A stretch of 13,259 nt of DNA from Pavlovales sp. CCMP2436 (taxonomy: Eukaryota > Haptophyta > Pavlovophyceae > Pavlovales). How positions within the stretch are numbered: position 1 is the first letter of the stretch; each line of letters opens with the position of its first letter. The stretch lies in assembly GCA_026770615.1 (NCBI GenBank), contig MU631445.1:158545-171803 (forward strand), in the 5' to 3' direction. Shown one piece after another: positions 1 through 5,980 of the stretch. The position numbers and the translations under genes were made by a program. The notes below the pieces were generated by a model. It was not told the DNA's origin. It saw nothing but the letters and a program-made list of their open reading frames with translations, and ran no database searches.

Positions 1-111
1 AAGGTCCGTGCGGTGGTTGAACTCGCCGTTGCCGATCTGGACCCAGCCCGAGAGTGCGAGGACGAGCGAGCTGCCCACGGAGGAGAGTGCGCGGACGGGG
101 GAGCTCGACAT
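1..111 (-). CDS. 5' end of an unidentified protein gene, possibly membrane-associated (cut by window edge)
   Basis: Read on the minus strand from an ATG at 111-109, an open frame of 37 codons runs to the window edge. It begins MSSSPVRALSSVGSSLVLAL and continues SGWVQIGNGEFNHRTDL. Third codon positions are almost all G or C, as in the other genes here, and the DNA turns AT-rich just upstream of the ATG, as expected at a gene start. Residues about 8-28 are fairly hydrophobic and could be a signal peptide or first membrane segment. The family cannot be recognised from so few residues. The start is the only upstream ATG visible in the frame. Because the gene leaves the window, its length, introns and function are unknown. 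Confidence 0.55.
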   Translation of the reverse strand, partial: MSSSPVRALSSVGSSLVLALSGWVQIGNGEFNHRTDL

Positions 112-257
112 GCAAAAACGCGCGAAATTCGACCACACATATAGGAGCATGCAAACTGGAAAAAAGGGTCAAAATGAAAATGGATGGTGCCGTCGCAAGA
201 CTCAAGATATAATTATTTTGCGTTTCCAAACTGACAGGCAGCCTTACTATGAGGACA

Positions 258-408
258 GGCAGCATGGATGCATGACAACATGCTCCACAGCATTGCTACG
301 AGCATTGGAATGGACGTGATACTCATCCGACGCTTGGATAAGGGGCGACAGTCAGGGCAGACAGCCACGATGTACCTGCCGACATTGTTGTATTGCATCC
401 ATGCTGCC
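258..408. repeat. Imperfect inverted repeat, about 150 bp
   Basis: The arms are 258-283 (starting GGCAGCATGGATGCA) and 381-408 (ending TGCATCCATGCTGCC). They match over about 25 bases with a few mismatches and one gap. The 97 bases between them show no coding signal. The layout suggests a small non-autonomous DNA transposon or hairpin element, but I see no convincing target-site duplication. The 10-mer GACAGGCAGC also occurs just upstream at 231, so the left boundary is unclear. Confidence 0.5.
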
Positions 409-609
409 CCACCACCACCACACCCTCACCCTCACCCTAACCGGCTAACCCATAAGGAGGGGGCCTTGTCCTTGTGTTTACATAGAGTACGTTATACGCC
501 AGTCAGCGTGCACTCAATTGAATATATTGCGTAGCGCGTCGGAACCTGCGCCGGAGTGCTAAGATGTCAGCTTGATGATTCACTCACTCACATTTAGTAC
601 CGGAACCGC
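409..609. other. Gene-free stretch with simple sequence and a dispersed repeat copy
   Basis: I see no gene here. At 409-440 there is a run of CCACCA and CACCCT units. At 529-577 there is a copy of a repeat also present at 9315-9363 (GCGTAGCGCGT, CCTGCG and CGGAG blocks shared). The one CCCTAA in the CACCCT run is not a telomere array. Confidence 0.45.
529..577 (+). repeat. Dispersed repeat, copy 1 (partner at 9315-9363)
   Basis: Bases 529-577 align with 9315-9363 in the same orientation. Both begin GCGTAGCGCGT and share CCTGCG, CGGAG and a GCTAAGAT/GCTTAGAT block before CAGC. Most differences are single substitutions. It lies in AT-rich noncoding DNA at both sites, so it is probably a fragment of a repetitive family. 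Confidence 0.55.
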
Positions 610-796
610 CTGCGGGTAGTCTTCGTCTGCGGGTAGCGTCTGCCGGCGTCTCTATGATGCCTGAGTGAAAAGCGAAAGGAAGTTCGCCATTAGGATTTGA
701 ACCGACGCCCTCATGTTGGCAAAGCCTTCAACTAACGCACTCGAGAAAAACCCGGTCAGTGCTGACAGACGCTACCCGCAGACGACGACTACCTGC
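610..796. mobile_element. Fold-back element with about 31-33-bp inverted arms
   Basis: The left arm 610-642 (CTGCGGGTAGTCTTCGTCTG then CGGGTAGCGTCTG) is the reverse complement of the right arm 766-796, with two or three mismatches. The left arm also contains an internal direct repeat of TGCGGGTAG. The interior, 643-765, carries a minus-strand tRNA-like segment. The arrangement resembles a fold-back element or MITE that includes, or was hit by, a tRNA-derived retroposon. No target-site duplication was found. Confidence 0.55.
693..768 (-). repeat. tRNA-like module, minus strand (copy a), with the empty site of the 933-1099 MITE
   Basis: On the minus strand an A-box-like TTCTCGAGTGC (747-737) and a B-box-like GGTTCAAATCC (703-693) start 44 bases apart. 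That is the spacing between tRNA positions 8 and 52. The CGAGTG core resembles type II (Leu/Ser) tRNA A boxes. The arms do not fold well, so this is a tRNA-derived retroposon head or pseudogene, not a working tRNA. Bases 714-768 match the left arm of the palindrome at 912-1130. They preserve CAACTAACGCACTC (TA at 733-734), the uninterrupted version of the MITE target. Confidence 0.4.
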
Positions 797-879
797 GAGA
801 TCAAAGTCACGACCGACGCCGCCTAAGCAAGGGGCGGGGCGTCGGAGCTGAAAGAAAACAGCGCGCGCGCGCACAAATT

Positions 880-1130
880 GGGTTGAACCTACTCCATCGG
901 AGATGCCCTTATGTTGGCGAAGCCTTCAACTACAGGGGATCGCGGGCAATAAGTAACCGTTGTGTTAAGAAGCTGAGCCTCGTTGTTTTGCATTGTTTGT
1001 ATGTAATTTAAGCAAGTTTAAGCATGGTTTGTATGTAATTTGCTAAGAAACGCAGCCTCAGCCTCAAAAAGCGCCGTTCTTGTTGCCCGCGATCCCCTGT
1101 AACGCACTCGGGTAGAAAAACCCTGTCAGC
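880..1130 (-). repeat. tRNA-like module, minus strand (copy b), split by a MITE
   Basis: On the minus strand an A-box-like TACCCGAGTGC (1114-1104) and a B-box-like GGTTCAACCC (889-880) are 56 bases apart once the 169-base MITE insertion (element plus one TA) is discounted. That is 12 more than in copy a. The extra bases contain CTCC-GAT-GGAG, a small stem where a type II tRNA would have its long variable arm. Together with CCGAGTG this suggests derivation from a Leu- or Ser-type tRNA. Pairing elsewhere is poor, so I do not call a functional tRNA. Confidence 0.4.
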
Positions 1131-1180
1131 GCTGACAGGGTTTTTCTATCCGAGTGTGTTAGTTGAAAGCTTTGCCAACA
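912..1180. mobile_element. Near-perfect ~100-bp palindrome (fold-back element) interrupted by a MITE
   Basis: The right arm 1131-1180 is the reverse complement of a left arm made of 1100-1130 plus 912-932. The centre (GTCAGC|GCTGAC) lies between 1130 and 1131, with no spacer. Over about 50 positions I count four differences, all C/T or G/A transitions, and two change a CpG in the left-arm version to TpG or CpA. The left arm is cut by the MITE at 933-1099. The two arms are head-to-head copies of the tRNA-like module seen at 714-768. Confidence 0.75.
933..1099. mobile_element. 167-bp MITE with 17-bp perfect TIRs and TA target-site duplication
   Basis: The left end CAGGGGATCGCGGGCAA (933-949) is matched exactly by its reverse complement at 1083-1099. 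TA dinucleotides flank it at 931-932 and 1100-1101. Removing the element plus one TA gives CAACTAACGCACTCG, which is present intact at 729-743, so the insertion is proven by a paralogous empty site. The interior is AT-rich, has two GTTTGTATGTAATTT copies (about 997 and 1029) and no coding capacity. A TA duplication with CA-starting termini fits Tc1/mariner-like elements. That family assignment is inference. Confidence 0.85.
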
Positions 1181-1200
1181 GTAGTTAACACACTATCTTG

Positions 1201-1266
1201 ACACGGTCTAGGGCCCCGAGACCGCCACCCAGCCTGCCGTCGAGGCCGCCGCCGAGCTCGGAGCCG
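1201..1266 (+). CDS. Possible internal exon ending in a GT donor (uncertain)
   Basis: A GC-rich island in AT-rich surroundings is open and ends at GAGCCG|GTAATG (donor GT at 1267-1268). An AG just before GGCCCC (1210-1211) could be its acceptor. It may be the exon preceding the one at 1584. Joined in phase it would give a Pro/Ser-rich segment, while another frame gives an Ala/Glu-rich one that does not join in phase. No transcript evidence is available and the piece is short, so the call is tentative. Confidence 0.3.
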
Positions 1267-1368
1267 GTAATGAATTTTCTAATATTTGAAATGTGAGTTC
1301 ACTGACTTCTGCGTGTAAATTTAAATTTGAGTTTTTAAAATATATTTTTCTCTATAGCGCGTTTATGG

Positions 1369-1583
1369 TTTGCCGTGGTCTAGTGGGGACAACCAAGTGG
1401 CCGACACTTACAAGTCTCAGGTTCAAATCGGGCAAAAGTCGAATTTGTAAATGGGGCTCTCTGAGTAACCGGGCTCAGGGGGTGGCGGTATCTACGTGCT
1501 CGGGGATGGTCCTGGACTCACGTCCGGGAGACCTCTTTCGGGGACAGACGTCCTAACTAGAAATCCTTTCTTTTTCTTTCAAG
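1369..1583 (+). mobile_element. tRNA-derived SINE
   Basis: An A box TGGTCTAGTGG (1376-1386) and a B box GGTTCAAATC (1420-1429) start exactly 44 bases apart, the canonical tRNA positions 8 and 52. TTTGCC (1369-1374) can pair with GGCAAA (1431-1436) as a shortened acceptor stem, and AAGTG/CACTT (1395-1399, 1405-1409) remains of an anticodon arm. The A box is like Glu/Asp tRNAs. After the head comes a GC-rich body and a tail ending ACTAGAAATCCTTTCTT with CTTT-like repeats. The tail recurs in inverted orientation at 12692-12750, cut off at its 5' side, which is typical of retroposed SINEs. AGCGC occurs at both flanks (1357 and 1582) but is too short to claim as a target duplication. Confidence 0.6.
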
Positions 1584-1766
1584 CGCTACAACCAGAGACA
1601 GTTCGGCAGGGACAAGCCAGGTCGGGCTCCCTCTACCGGGCGGAAGCTCATTGTGCCCCTCGGCGAGCCGCACGTCAAGGTCCCCATTCGCAAGAGCGCC
1701 GAGAAGCGCACCCCCAAGTCCAAAGTCGTCCCGAAGCACAGCCAGGAAGCACGGCCAGGTCACTGA
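1584..1766 (+). CDS. Probable 3' terminal exon of an unidentified basic protein, with frameshifted C-terminus
   Basis: A pyrimidine-rich tract ending TTTCAAG at 1583, with a CTAAC branch-like motif at 1553-1557, precedes an open frame of 60 codons that starts RYNQRQFGRDKPGR and ends at TGA 1764-1766. G or C dominates third positions, supporting this frame over the overlapping ones. It contains the basic segment KVPIRKSAEKRTPKSKVV. Near the end AAGCAC[A/G]GCCAGG is tandemly duplicated (1734-1746, 1747-1759). The 13-base duplication shifts the frame: after the second copy the other frame reads an acidic tail VTDDELEDVD to TAG at 1789-1791, which looks like the older C-terminus. The family is not recognised. 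Upstream exons would lie at 1201-1266 or beyond. It could be a decayed gene fragment. Confidence 0.45.
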   Translation, partial: RYNQRQFGRDKPGRAPSTGRKLIVPLGEPHVKVPIRKSAEKRTPKSKVVPKHSQEARPGH

Positions 1767-2086
1767 CGATGAGCTTGAGGACGTCGACTAGGCGCGACTA
1801 GGCATAGAGGGGCACTTCAGCTGCTACTACTACTGGTAGCTGGACTAGCTCTTAGAGGTGTCTTGGGGTACATCTGGTAAAAATTTAGACTGGTTTGGAA
1901 TCACATTCCCATATTCCGGAAATGTTATCGGGATTCCCATTCCCATATTTCCATGATTTCCGGGAATGCCCGGAATACTTCTGTGGCATTCCGGGAATGT
2001 GTAAATCCCTGTCGTGGTAAGCGCAATGACGCTTGCCGTGTGGCAACGCCGGTGGTACCAGCCCAGGATAGATATCAAGGTTTAAT
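1767..2086. other. Intergenic stretch with repeated TTCCGGGAATG motifs
   Basis: I see no gene. From about 1900 to 2005 there are repeated variants of ATTCCCATATTCC and of the palindromic core TTCCGGGAA (for example 1959-1967 and 1990-1998). These are a small degenerate repeat cluster. No function is claimed. Confidence 0.4.
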
Positions 2087-2923
2087 TTAATTTTCGAGAG
2101 CGGCATTGCGCGACTCGCTGCTCGCCCCAGACCCACCGTCTTCCTCCGCCTCGAATTCTTCTGCCAACCTCTGCAGCTCCGCATCCGGATCGTTGTTGCT
2201 CTCCAGGCCCGGGTCGCCATCCAGGTAGCGCGCGTCGATGGCCGCACACTCTCTCTCCCACTCCACCTGCTGTTCTGGGGAGAGTAACTGTTCCGCAATC
2301 TCATCGAGGTAACTGCGTTTTGTGCAACGACCCGGGACCGCCGCCCCGAGCACGGCAGTGTCCGCTGCCTGCGCTGCTCCGCCGCCTGCGAACCCGCCGT
2401 GGGCGCTGCCTGCGCCAGCCGCCGCCGTGGGCATCTGCGAACCCGCCGTGGGCGCTGCATGCGCCGCCACCGCCGTGGGCATCTGCGAGCCCGCCGTGGG
2501 CGCTGCCTGCGCCGAAGCCGCCGAGGGCATCTGCGAACCCGCCGTGGGCGCTGCCTGCGCCGCCGCCGCCGTGGGCATCTGCGAACCCGCCGCGGGCGTA
2601 GTCGTGCCCCGCCAGGCACTGTAGAGCGAGTTGACGACAGCGGGCACCTTCTTGGCCTGCCCAAGCGTCCCGTGTGTGATGCCGGCGATGAGCTTGTTCA
2701 TACGTCCAGTGGCCGCCGTGTACGCCAGGTCGTCACCGAGCACGCCAGATTGAGCGAGATAGGAGATGAAGGCTTCTTCGTCTCCGTTGCCCGTGGCCAC
2801 TTCGCGTGCCGCGGTGGTGATTGCCTCGCAGGTCGGCGGCTTCGGCACGGGCGGCGCGGGAGCCATCGCGGCTCGGCCAGCAGCTGCGTCGCGGCTCGGC
2901 CAGCAGCGCACCGAGCTTAACAC
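2087..2923 (-). CDS. Unidentified 278-residue protein with four 16-residue repeats and an acidic C-terminus
   Basis: The minus-strand frame runs from ATG at 2923 to a stop at 2087. A second in-frame Met at residue 20 (ATG at 2866) is a plausible start, because the DNA for residues 1-19 overlaps a GCTCGGCCAGCAG duplication. Residues 28-106 form a compact, probably folded region (TCEAITTAAREVATGNGDEE onward). Residues 111-174 are four tandem copies of a 16-residue Ala/Pro-rich unit around TAGSQMPTA, encoded by an exact 48-bp DNA period. Residues 200-262 are charged and probably helical (SPEQQVEWERECAAIDARY), ending in an acidic stretch. There is no signal peptide or membrane segment. I do not recognise the family. 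It is transcribed away from the pseudouridine synthase gene, with about 165 bases between the two starts. Confidence 0.65.
   Translation of the reverse strand: MLSSVRCWPSRDAAAGRAAMAPAPPVPKPPTCEAITTAAREVATGNGDEEAFISYLAQSGVLGDDLAYTAATGRMNKLIAGITHGTLGQAKKVPAVVNSLYSAWRGTTTPAAGSQMPTAAAAQAAPTAGSQMPSAASAQAAPTAGSQMPTAVAAHAAPTAGSQMPTAAAGAGSAHGGFAGGGAAQAADTAVLGAAVPGRCTKRSYLDEIAEQLLSPEQQVEWERECAAIDARYLDGDPGLESNNDPDAELQRLAEEFEAEEDGGSGASSESRNAALEN
2402..2593 (-). repeat. 48-bp coding minisatellite, four copies
   Basis: GGGCATCTGCGAxCCCGCCG-type units recur at exactly 48-base spacing (plus-strand anchors at 2429, 2477, 2525, 2573). They lie inside the reading frame, so copy-number change would add or remove 16 residues without a frameshift. 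The copies differ by a few substitutions. Confidence 0.8.
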
Positions 2924-3087
2924 GTTTGGAACGAGGTCGTTAGAACGTTAAATCTCAGTGTGGATTTTTTTGCCGGAGGACGTGAGGACCTCATGTGACG
3001 TGAGTTTTAGGGAGCACGCTCACGCGCCTGCACGCGCTCGAGCGCCTCGACGAGCGCCTCTTGCCGACCCACACGGACAGCGCACTG
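2924..3087. promoter_or_regulatory. Short divergent intergenic region, probable bidirectional promoter
   Basis: The two genes are transcribed away from each other and only about 165 bases separate their ATGs (about 220 if the internal Met of the minus gene is used). The region is less GC-rich than the flanking genes and includes a T-run near 2965-2971. No TATA box or initiator can be named with confidence. Confidence 0.35.
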
Positions 3088-4191
3088 ATGATGATGCTGG
3101 CTGCGATTGCGGCTGGCGCGGTGCAACGAGCCGCTCGCCCGGGCTTTGTCGAGCGCTCCTCGTTTGTCGTGCAGCCGGCACAATCGCTCTCACTGGCGGA
3201 TGCTTTGCGCTTTGCTCTCCCGGACGAGTTTCAATCGCTCTCGGCTGCCCGCAGGGCGATCCGGAAGGGCGTTGTGCACGTTGATGATTGCGGCTCAGAC
3301 TGTGCAGTCCGACTGTCCGGCGGCGAGCGCGTGTCCGTGCTGCAACGCTCAGGCGCGCTGAGCGATGCACGGCCCGCGCGCGGGGGCGAGCGACTCTCGA
3401 CTGGCGGGGGCGATCGGCTCGAAGTTCTATACGAAGACGATGAGATCGCAGTGGTGATCAAACCGCAGGGCATCCCGACGCAGGGCTCCTCGTCCAACGG
3501 CTCCGAAGGGCGGCTGTGCGCGCACTCGCTGCTCCCGCACAGCCTGGAGCCCAGCGCGGCGGAAGGCTGCCTCCGACGCCCGCAGCACGTGCACAGACTA
3601 GATGCAGGGACGGGCGGCGTGCTAGTTGTCGCCAAGACGCACCGCGCGCTCGTCGCGCTGAGCAGCGACTTTGCGGAGCGGCGGGTCGACAAGACTTACC
3701 GCGCAATCCTGGGGCGAGACCGGTTCGCGGTGCAGGGCGAGCTGTCGGCCGCCGGTGCGGCGGGCGGGCTGCTGCTGCCACCCACGGACGGCAGTGGGCG
3801 GTGCGATGATCCTATTGGCGGGAAGGCGGCCCACACCGAGTACACTGTGCTGCGCCGGCTCGTGGGCTCGGCAGCCGGCTCGGCAGCCGGCTCGGCGAGC
3901 GGGTTCGACGAGGTCGCGAGCGTCGAACTGCGCCCGAAATCCGGTCGCACCCATCAACTTCGTCGACACATGGCGGCACTAGGCTGGCCAATAGTCTGCG
4001 ATCCAGACAAGCACTATTCCTCGAGCCTATTCCGCGCAGCCTCGCCGTCGGACATGCCCCTCTTCCTCTGGGCGTCGGCCATTCGCTTCACCCATCCGGC
4101 GTCGGGCAAGGTCTTGAGCTTCGAGAAGGCCCCGCCTCCGCACTTCGAGTCGTGGCCCGCTTCGCAGTCGCTGCTGCAAGGAGCGGAGTAG
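3088..4191 (+). CDS. RluA-family RNA pseudouridine synthase with N-terminal S4-like domain
   Basis: The protein (367 residues from ATG 3088) is a pseudouridine synthase of the RluA family, which isomerises specific uridines in rRNA, tRNA or other RNAs. Residues 33-86 look like an S4 RNA-binding domain (SLADALRFALPDEF through VRLSGGERVSVL). The catalytic domain follows: LYEDDEIAVVIKPQGIPTQG (114-133), HRLDAGTGGVLVVAKT with the catalytic Asp at 172 (169-184), the KTY motif at 202-204, and RTHQLRRHM (287-295) with GWPIVCD. All family motifs are intact. A Gly/Ser/Ala insert from 12-bp repeats lies at 260-272 just before the RTHQLR segment. The frame is closed by a TGA at 3001 and has no earlier ATG. 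There is no clear organelle presequence, although the first ~25 residues are Ala/Arg-rich and could target a chloroplast or mitochondrion. The exact RNA substrate cannot be deduced. Confidence 0.9.
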   Translation: MMMLAAIAAGAVQRAARPGFVERSSFVVQPAQSLSLADALRFALPDEFQSLSAARRAIRKGVVHVDDCGSDCAVRLSGGERVSVLQRSGALSDARPARGGERLSTGGGDRLEVLYEDDEIAVVIKPQGIPTQGSSSNGSEGRLCAHSLLPHSLEPSAAEGCLRRPQHVHRLDAGTGGVLVVAKTHRALVALSSDFAERRVDKTYRAILGRDRFAVQGELSAAGAAGGLLLPPTDGSGRCDDPIGGKAAHTEYTVLRRLVGSAAGSAAGSASGFDEVASVELRPKSGRTHQLRRHMAALGWPIVCDPDKHYSSSLFRAASPSDMPLFLWASAIRFTHPASGKVLSFEKAPPPHFESWPASQSLLQGAE

Positions 4192-5034
4192 CCTGATGAT
4201 GTAAGCTGAACTGTGCCTACCTATAGCCTGGGCTGGAATTTCTTCATTTTGATGCCCACCGGCGTCGGCGTTGACCAGTGTGGAAAAGTGGGGCGCAGCC
4301 CCCACCCCTATATGTGGGGGGGGGGGTGACAAGTGTGATGCAGGGGGGGAGCTCCTGCCGCTCGAAACTCATTACGTAGAGGTGGGGGCGCTGACACGGA
4401 CGGTCTCGGTGTTTTAGGGTGCATCTAGGAAGTAGCACTAGCTGGCGCATCTCGTGCGGTCGTGGCTAGTGCCCTTCCTCAGCCTCAGCCTCAGCCTCTC
4501 TCCTGTTGGGGGCACATCATTATTGTACCGTATTGTAGATTCTAGATTCTAAGACTTGATAGTATATTAAGAGACCATCGAGGTGAGAGTCTGCGAGGAT
4601 ATTCTCAGACTCAGATGAACACTTACAGACTTAAATGCCTCATTGCCTGAGGTCTCTACCCTTAACCTTTGTCGGGAGCCCAAGTGTTTTACACCCTTTG
4701 GCTCTGTCCGGTTCGCCATCGGACTGCCCAGATTTTAATATCCCGGGCTCAGCTGCCGTCTCGACTGCTCTACGGCTGCTCTCGACGCCTCTTCAGCTCT
4801 CTTGTCAGGGTCTCTTACTTACTAAGAGACCTTGTGACACAGCTTAAGACCACTTGCTCTGTGTCGTATTGCACCCACGCATCGCACTATGCCTCTGAGC
4901 TGTTCCCGCTCTCCTCATTAGCCGCTTCACCGCGACTAGAACTCGATCCCCCCTAGCTCTGGCTGCAGACCTCGCACTCTCGCATCCCTCGTTGCAGACC
5001 TCGCACTCTCGCATCCTAACAACCTTTGGCTTTT
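4192..5034. other. Gene-poor stretch with G-run, CCTCAG repeat and a 29-bp tandem duplication
   Basis: No convincing gene. A run of 11 G (4316-4326) follows CCCCCACCCC, so the pair can form a hairpin. CCTCAG is repeated at about 4477-4498. TGCAGACCTCGCACTCTCGC occurs twice with a 29-base period (4964 and 4993). Short open frames at 4635-4956 lack the GC3 bias of the real genes and overlap each other, so they are not called. Confidence 0.5.
4200..4204 (+). terminator. TGTAA motif just after the stop codon, possible polyadenylation signal
   Basis: TGTAA starts 9 bases past the stop codon of the pseudouridine synthase gene. In green algae TGTAA is the usual polyadenylation signal, and TGTAAA also occurs downstream of the hydrolase gene (about 11230). 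Whether this organism uses it is unknown, and a 5-mer can occur by chance. Confidence 0.2.
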
Positions 5035-5041
5035 TTTTATT

Positions 5042-5099
5042 AACGGCTCAGCATGGTTCAACAGGTGGTGTTCACTCATTGACTTGGTCGACGTCAGAC
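5042..5099 (+). repeat. Dispersed repeat family R, copy A
   Basis: AACGGCTCAGCATGGTTCAA and the following bases to GTCGACGTCAGAC match two other sites at 9120-9189 (copy B) and 9813-9873 (copy C). The core shared by all three is CGGCTCAGC, GTTCAACAGG and TTGGTCGA. The 419-bp MITE starts shortly after this copy, so it may have inserted into a longer R element. Confidence 0.7.
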
Positions 5100-5119
5100 A
5101 TAAGCACCCTGGCCGCAGG

Positions 5120-5538
5120 GGTCGAAATCCGAATTAGTGGCGAGTACGGGGGGGAATTTCAAAAAAAGTCCGGTGATTATCCTCCGGAGCAACTCACGAA
5201 CTAGCTGGGGTGCAGCAGAGTTAGCTGCAGATTCGTGAATCGGGCGGCGCCCCATTTGCGAATCTGCCTCTAACTCCGCTGCACCCCTTCGGGAACCAAG
5301 ACTTTCTTTCCGCTTCCGAACGCTGAAAATCGGAAATGTTAGTTACCTTAAGTATGTTGTTGACCCTAGAGGCACCTGAGAGGCACACGAGGTGGGCTCC
5401 GACCGTCGAGGAGGGCTTTATTTGACATCAGCTATCAACACTTAGCGCGCAGGGGTGACCAATGTTTACTTCTTCGTCCCGGTCACCACTTTTCCCTCTC
5501 CCCAGTGCGGAATCGCGCCACTAATTCGGATTTCGACC
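5120..5538. mobile_element. 419-bp MITE with 23-bp perfect TIRs and CGCAGG target-site duplication
   Basis: The left end 5120-5142 begins GGTCGAAATCCGAATTAGTG. Its exact reverse complement is at 5516-5538 (23 bases, no mismatch). CGCAGG flanks both ends directly (5114-5119 and 5539-5544), a 6-base target-site duplication. There is no open frame for a transposase. The interior holds a large hairpin at 5207-5287. A 6-base duplication is uncommon: it excludes Tc1/mariner (TA), piggyBac (TTAA) and PIF/Harbinger (3 bases), and is shorter than is typical for hAT (8) or Mutator (9). The superfamily is left open. Perfect TIRs suggest recent activity. Confidence 0.85.
5207..5287. repeat. Long imperfect hairpin inside the 419-bp MITE
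   Basis: GGGGTGCAGC at 5207 pairs with GCTGCACCCC ending at 5287. About 29 of 34 positions per arm are complementary (GAGTTAG, GCAGATTCG blocks), around a GC-rich apex GGGCGGCGCCCC that is itself palindromic. Such subterminal hairpins could stall replication or, if transcribed, be a small-RNA source. Confidence 0.75.
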
Positions 5539-5544
5539 CGCAGG

Positions 5545-5980
5545 GATGGTGGTTTGGCTTTTACAATGACTCGTTGACTGACGCTCGTCGCTCGCCCGCC
5601 TGTTATGATCATGGCGACTTCCTTGTCGCACGTCGCGACCAGCTCGTGTGTGTTGGCCTTGCGCTGCGGCTAAATTTGTTTTTGCCTGTATGGTTTCTAA
5701 TTATAATTATAGTTAAATATAAGATGGAACCTAAAATATAATTCAATTTGTTTCCTCTCTCTTTATCCGCACCGTCCTTGTAAGGCAGAGATACTGCGGG
5801 GAGTAAGGCATGCGCGCATTACGAGACGAGATGCACCACGAGCTGACCTGTTGCGTGGTTCAATTATTATAAAAATAAATTGAAATATATTAAATGAACA
5901 ATTATTATGGTTCGTTTCAAACATTTTAAACTTCCGACGCGTTTCAAATCGAGAGGTTGGGTCGCGCTGCCGCCGAGGGC
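5545..5980. other. AT-rich upstream region of the dynamin-related gene
   Basis: No gene is evident. The last ~110 bases before the GTPase gene are very AT-rich (CAATTATTATAAAAATAAAT around 5860-5880), in sharp contrast to the GC-rich coding region. The promoter is expected here, but no specific element can be assigned. Confidence 0.4.

Noticed and set aside
415..440. CACCCT/CCCTAA run suggesting a telomere
   Set aside because: Only one CCCTAA unit occurs; the rest is CACCCT and CCACCA simple sequence.
1369..1440. Functional tRNA gene
   Set aside because: A and B boxes are well spaced, but the T stem does not pair, the anticodon loop is too short and the acceptor stem is shifted. A SINE head fits better.
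1885..2664. 259-codon minus-strand open frame, Arg/Pro-rich
   Set aside because: It is an alternative frame of the repeat-containing gene at 2087-2923. Its monotonous Arg-rich content comes from the GC-rich repeats.
4635..4956. Two overlapping plus-strand open frames
   Set aside because: No GC3 bias, overlapping frames and no recognisable motif; likely chance.
5505..5741. 78-codon open frame crossing the MITE end
   Set aside because: It begins inside the right TIR of the transposon and becomes low-complexity hydrophobic in AT-rich DNA. Not a gene.
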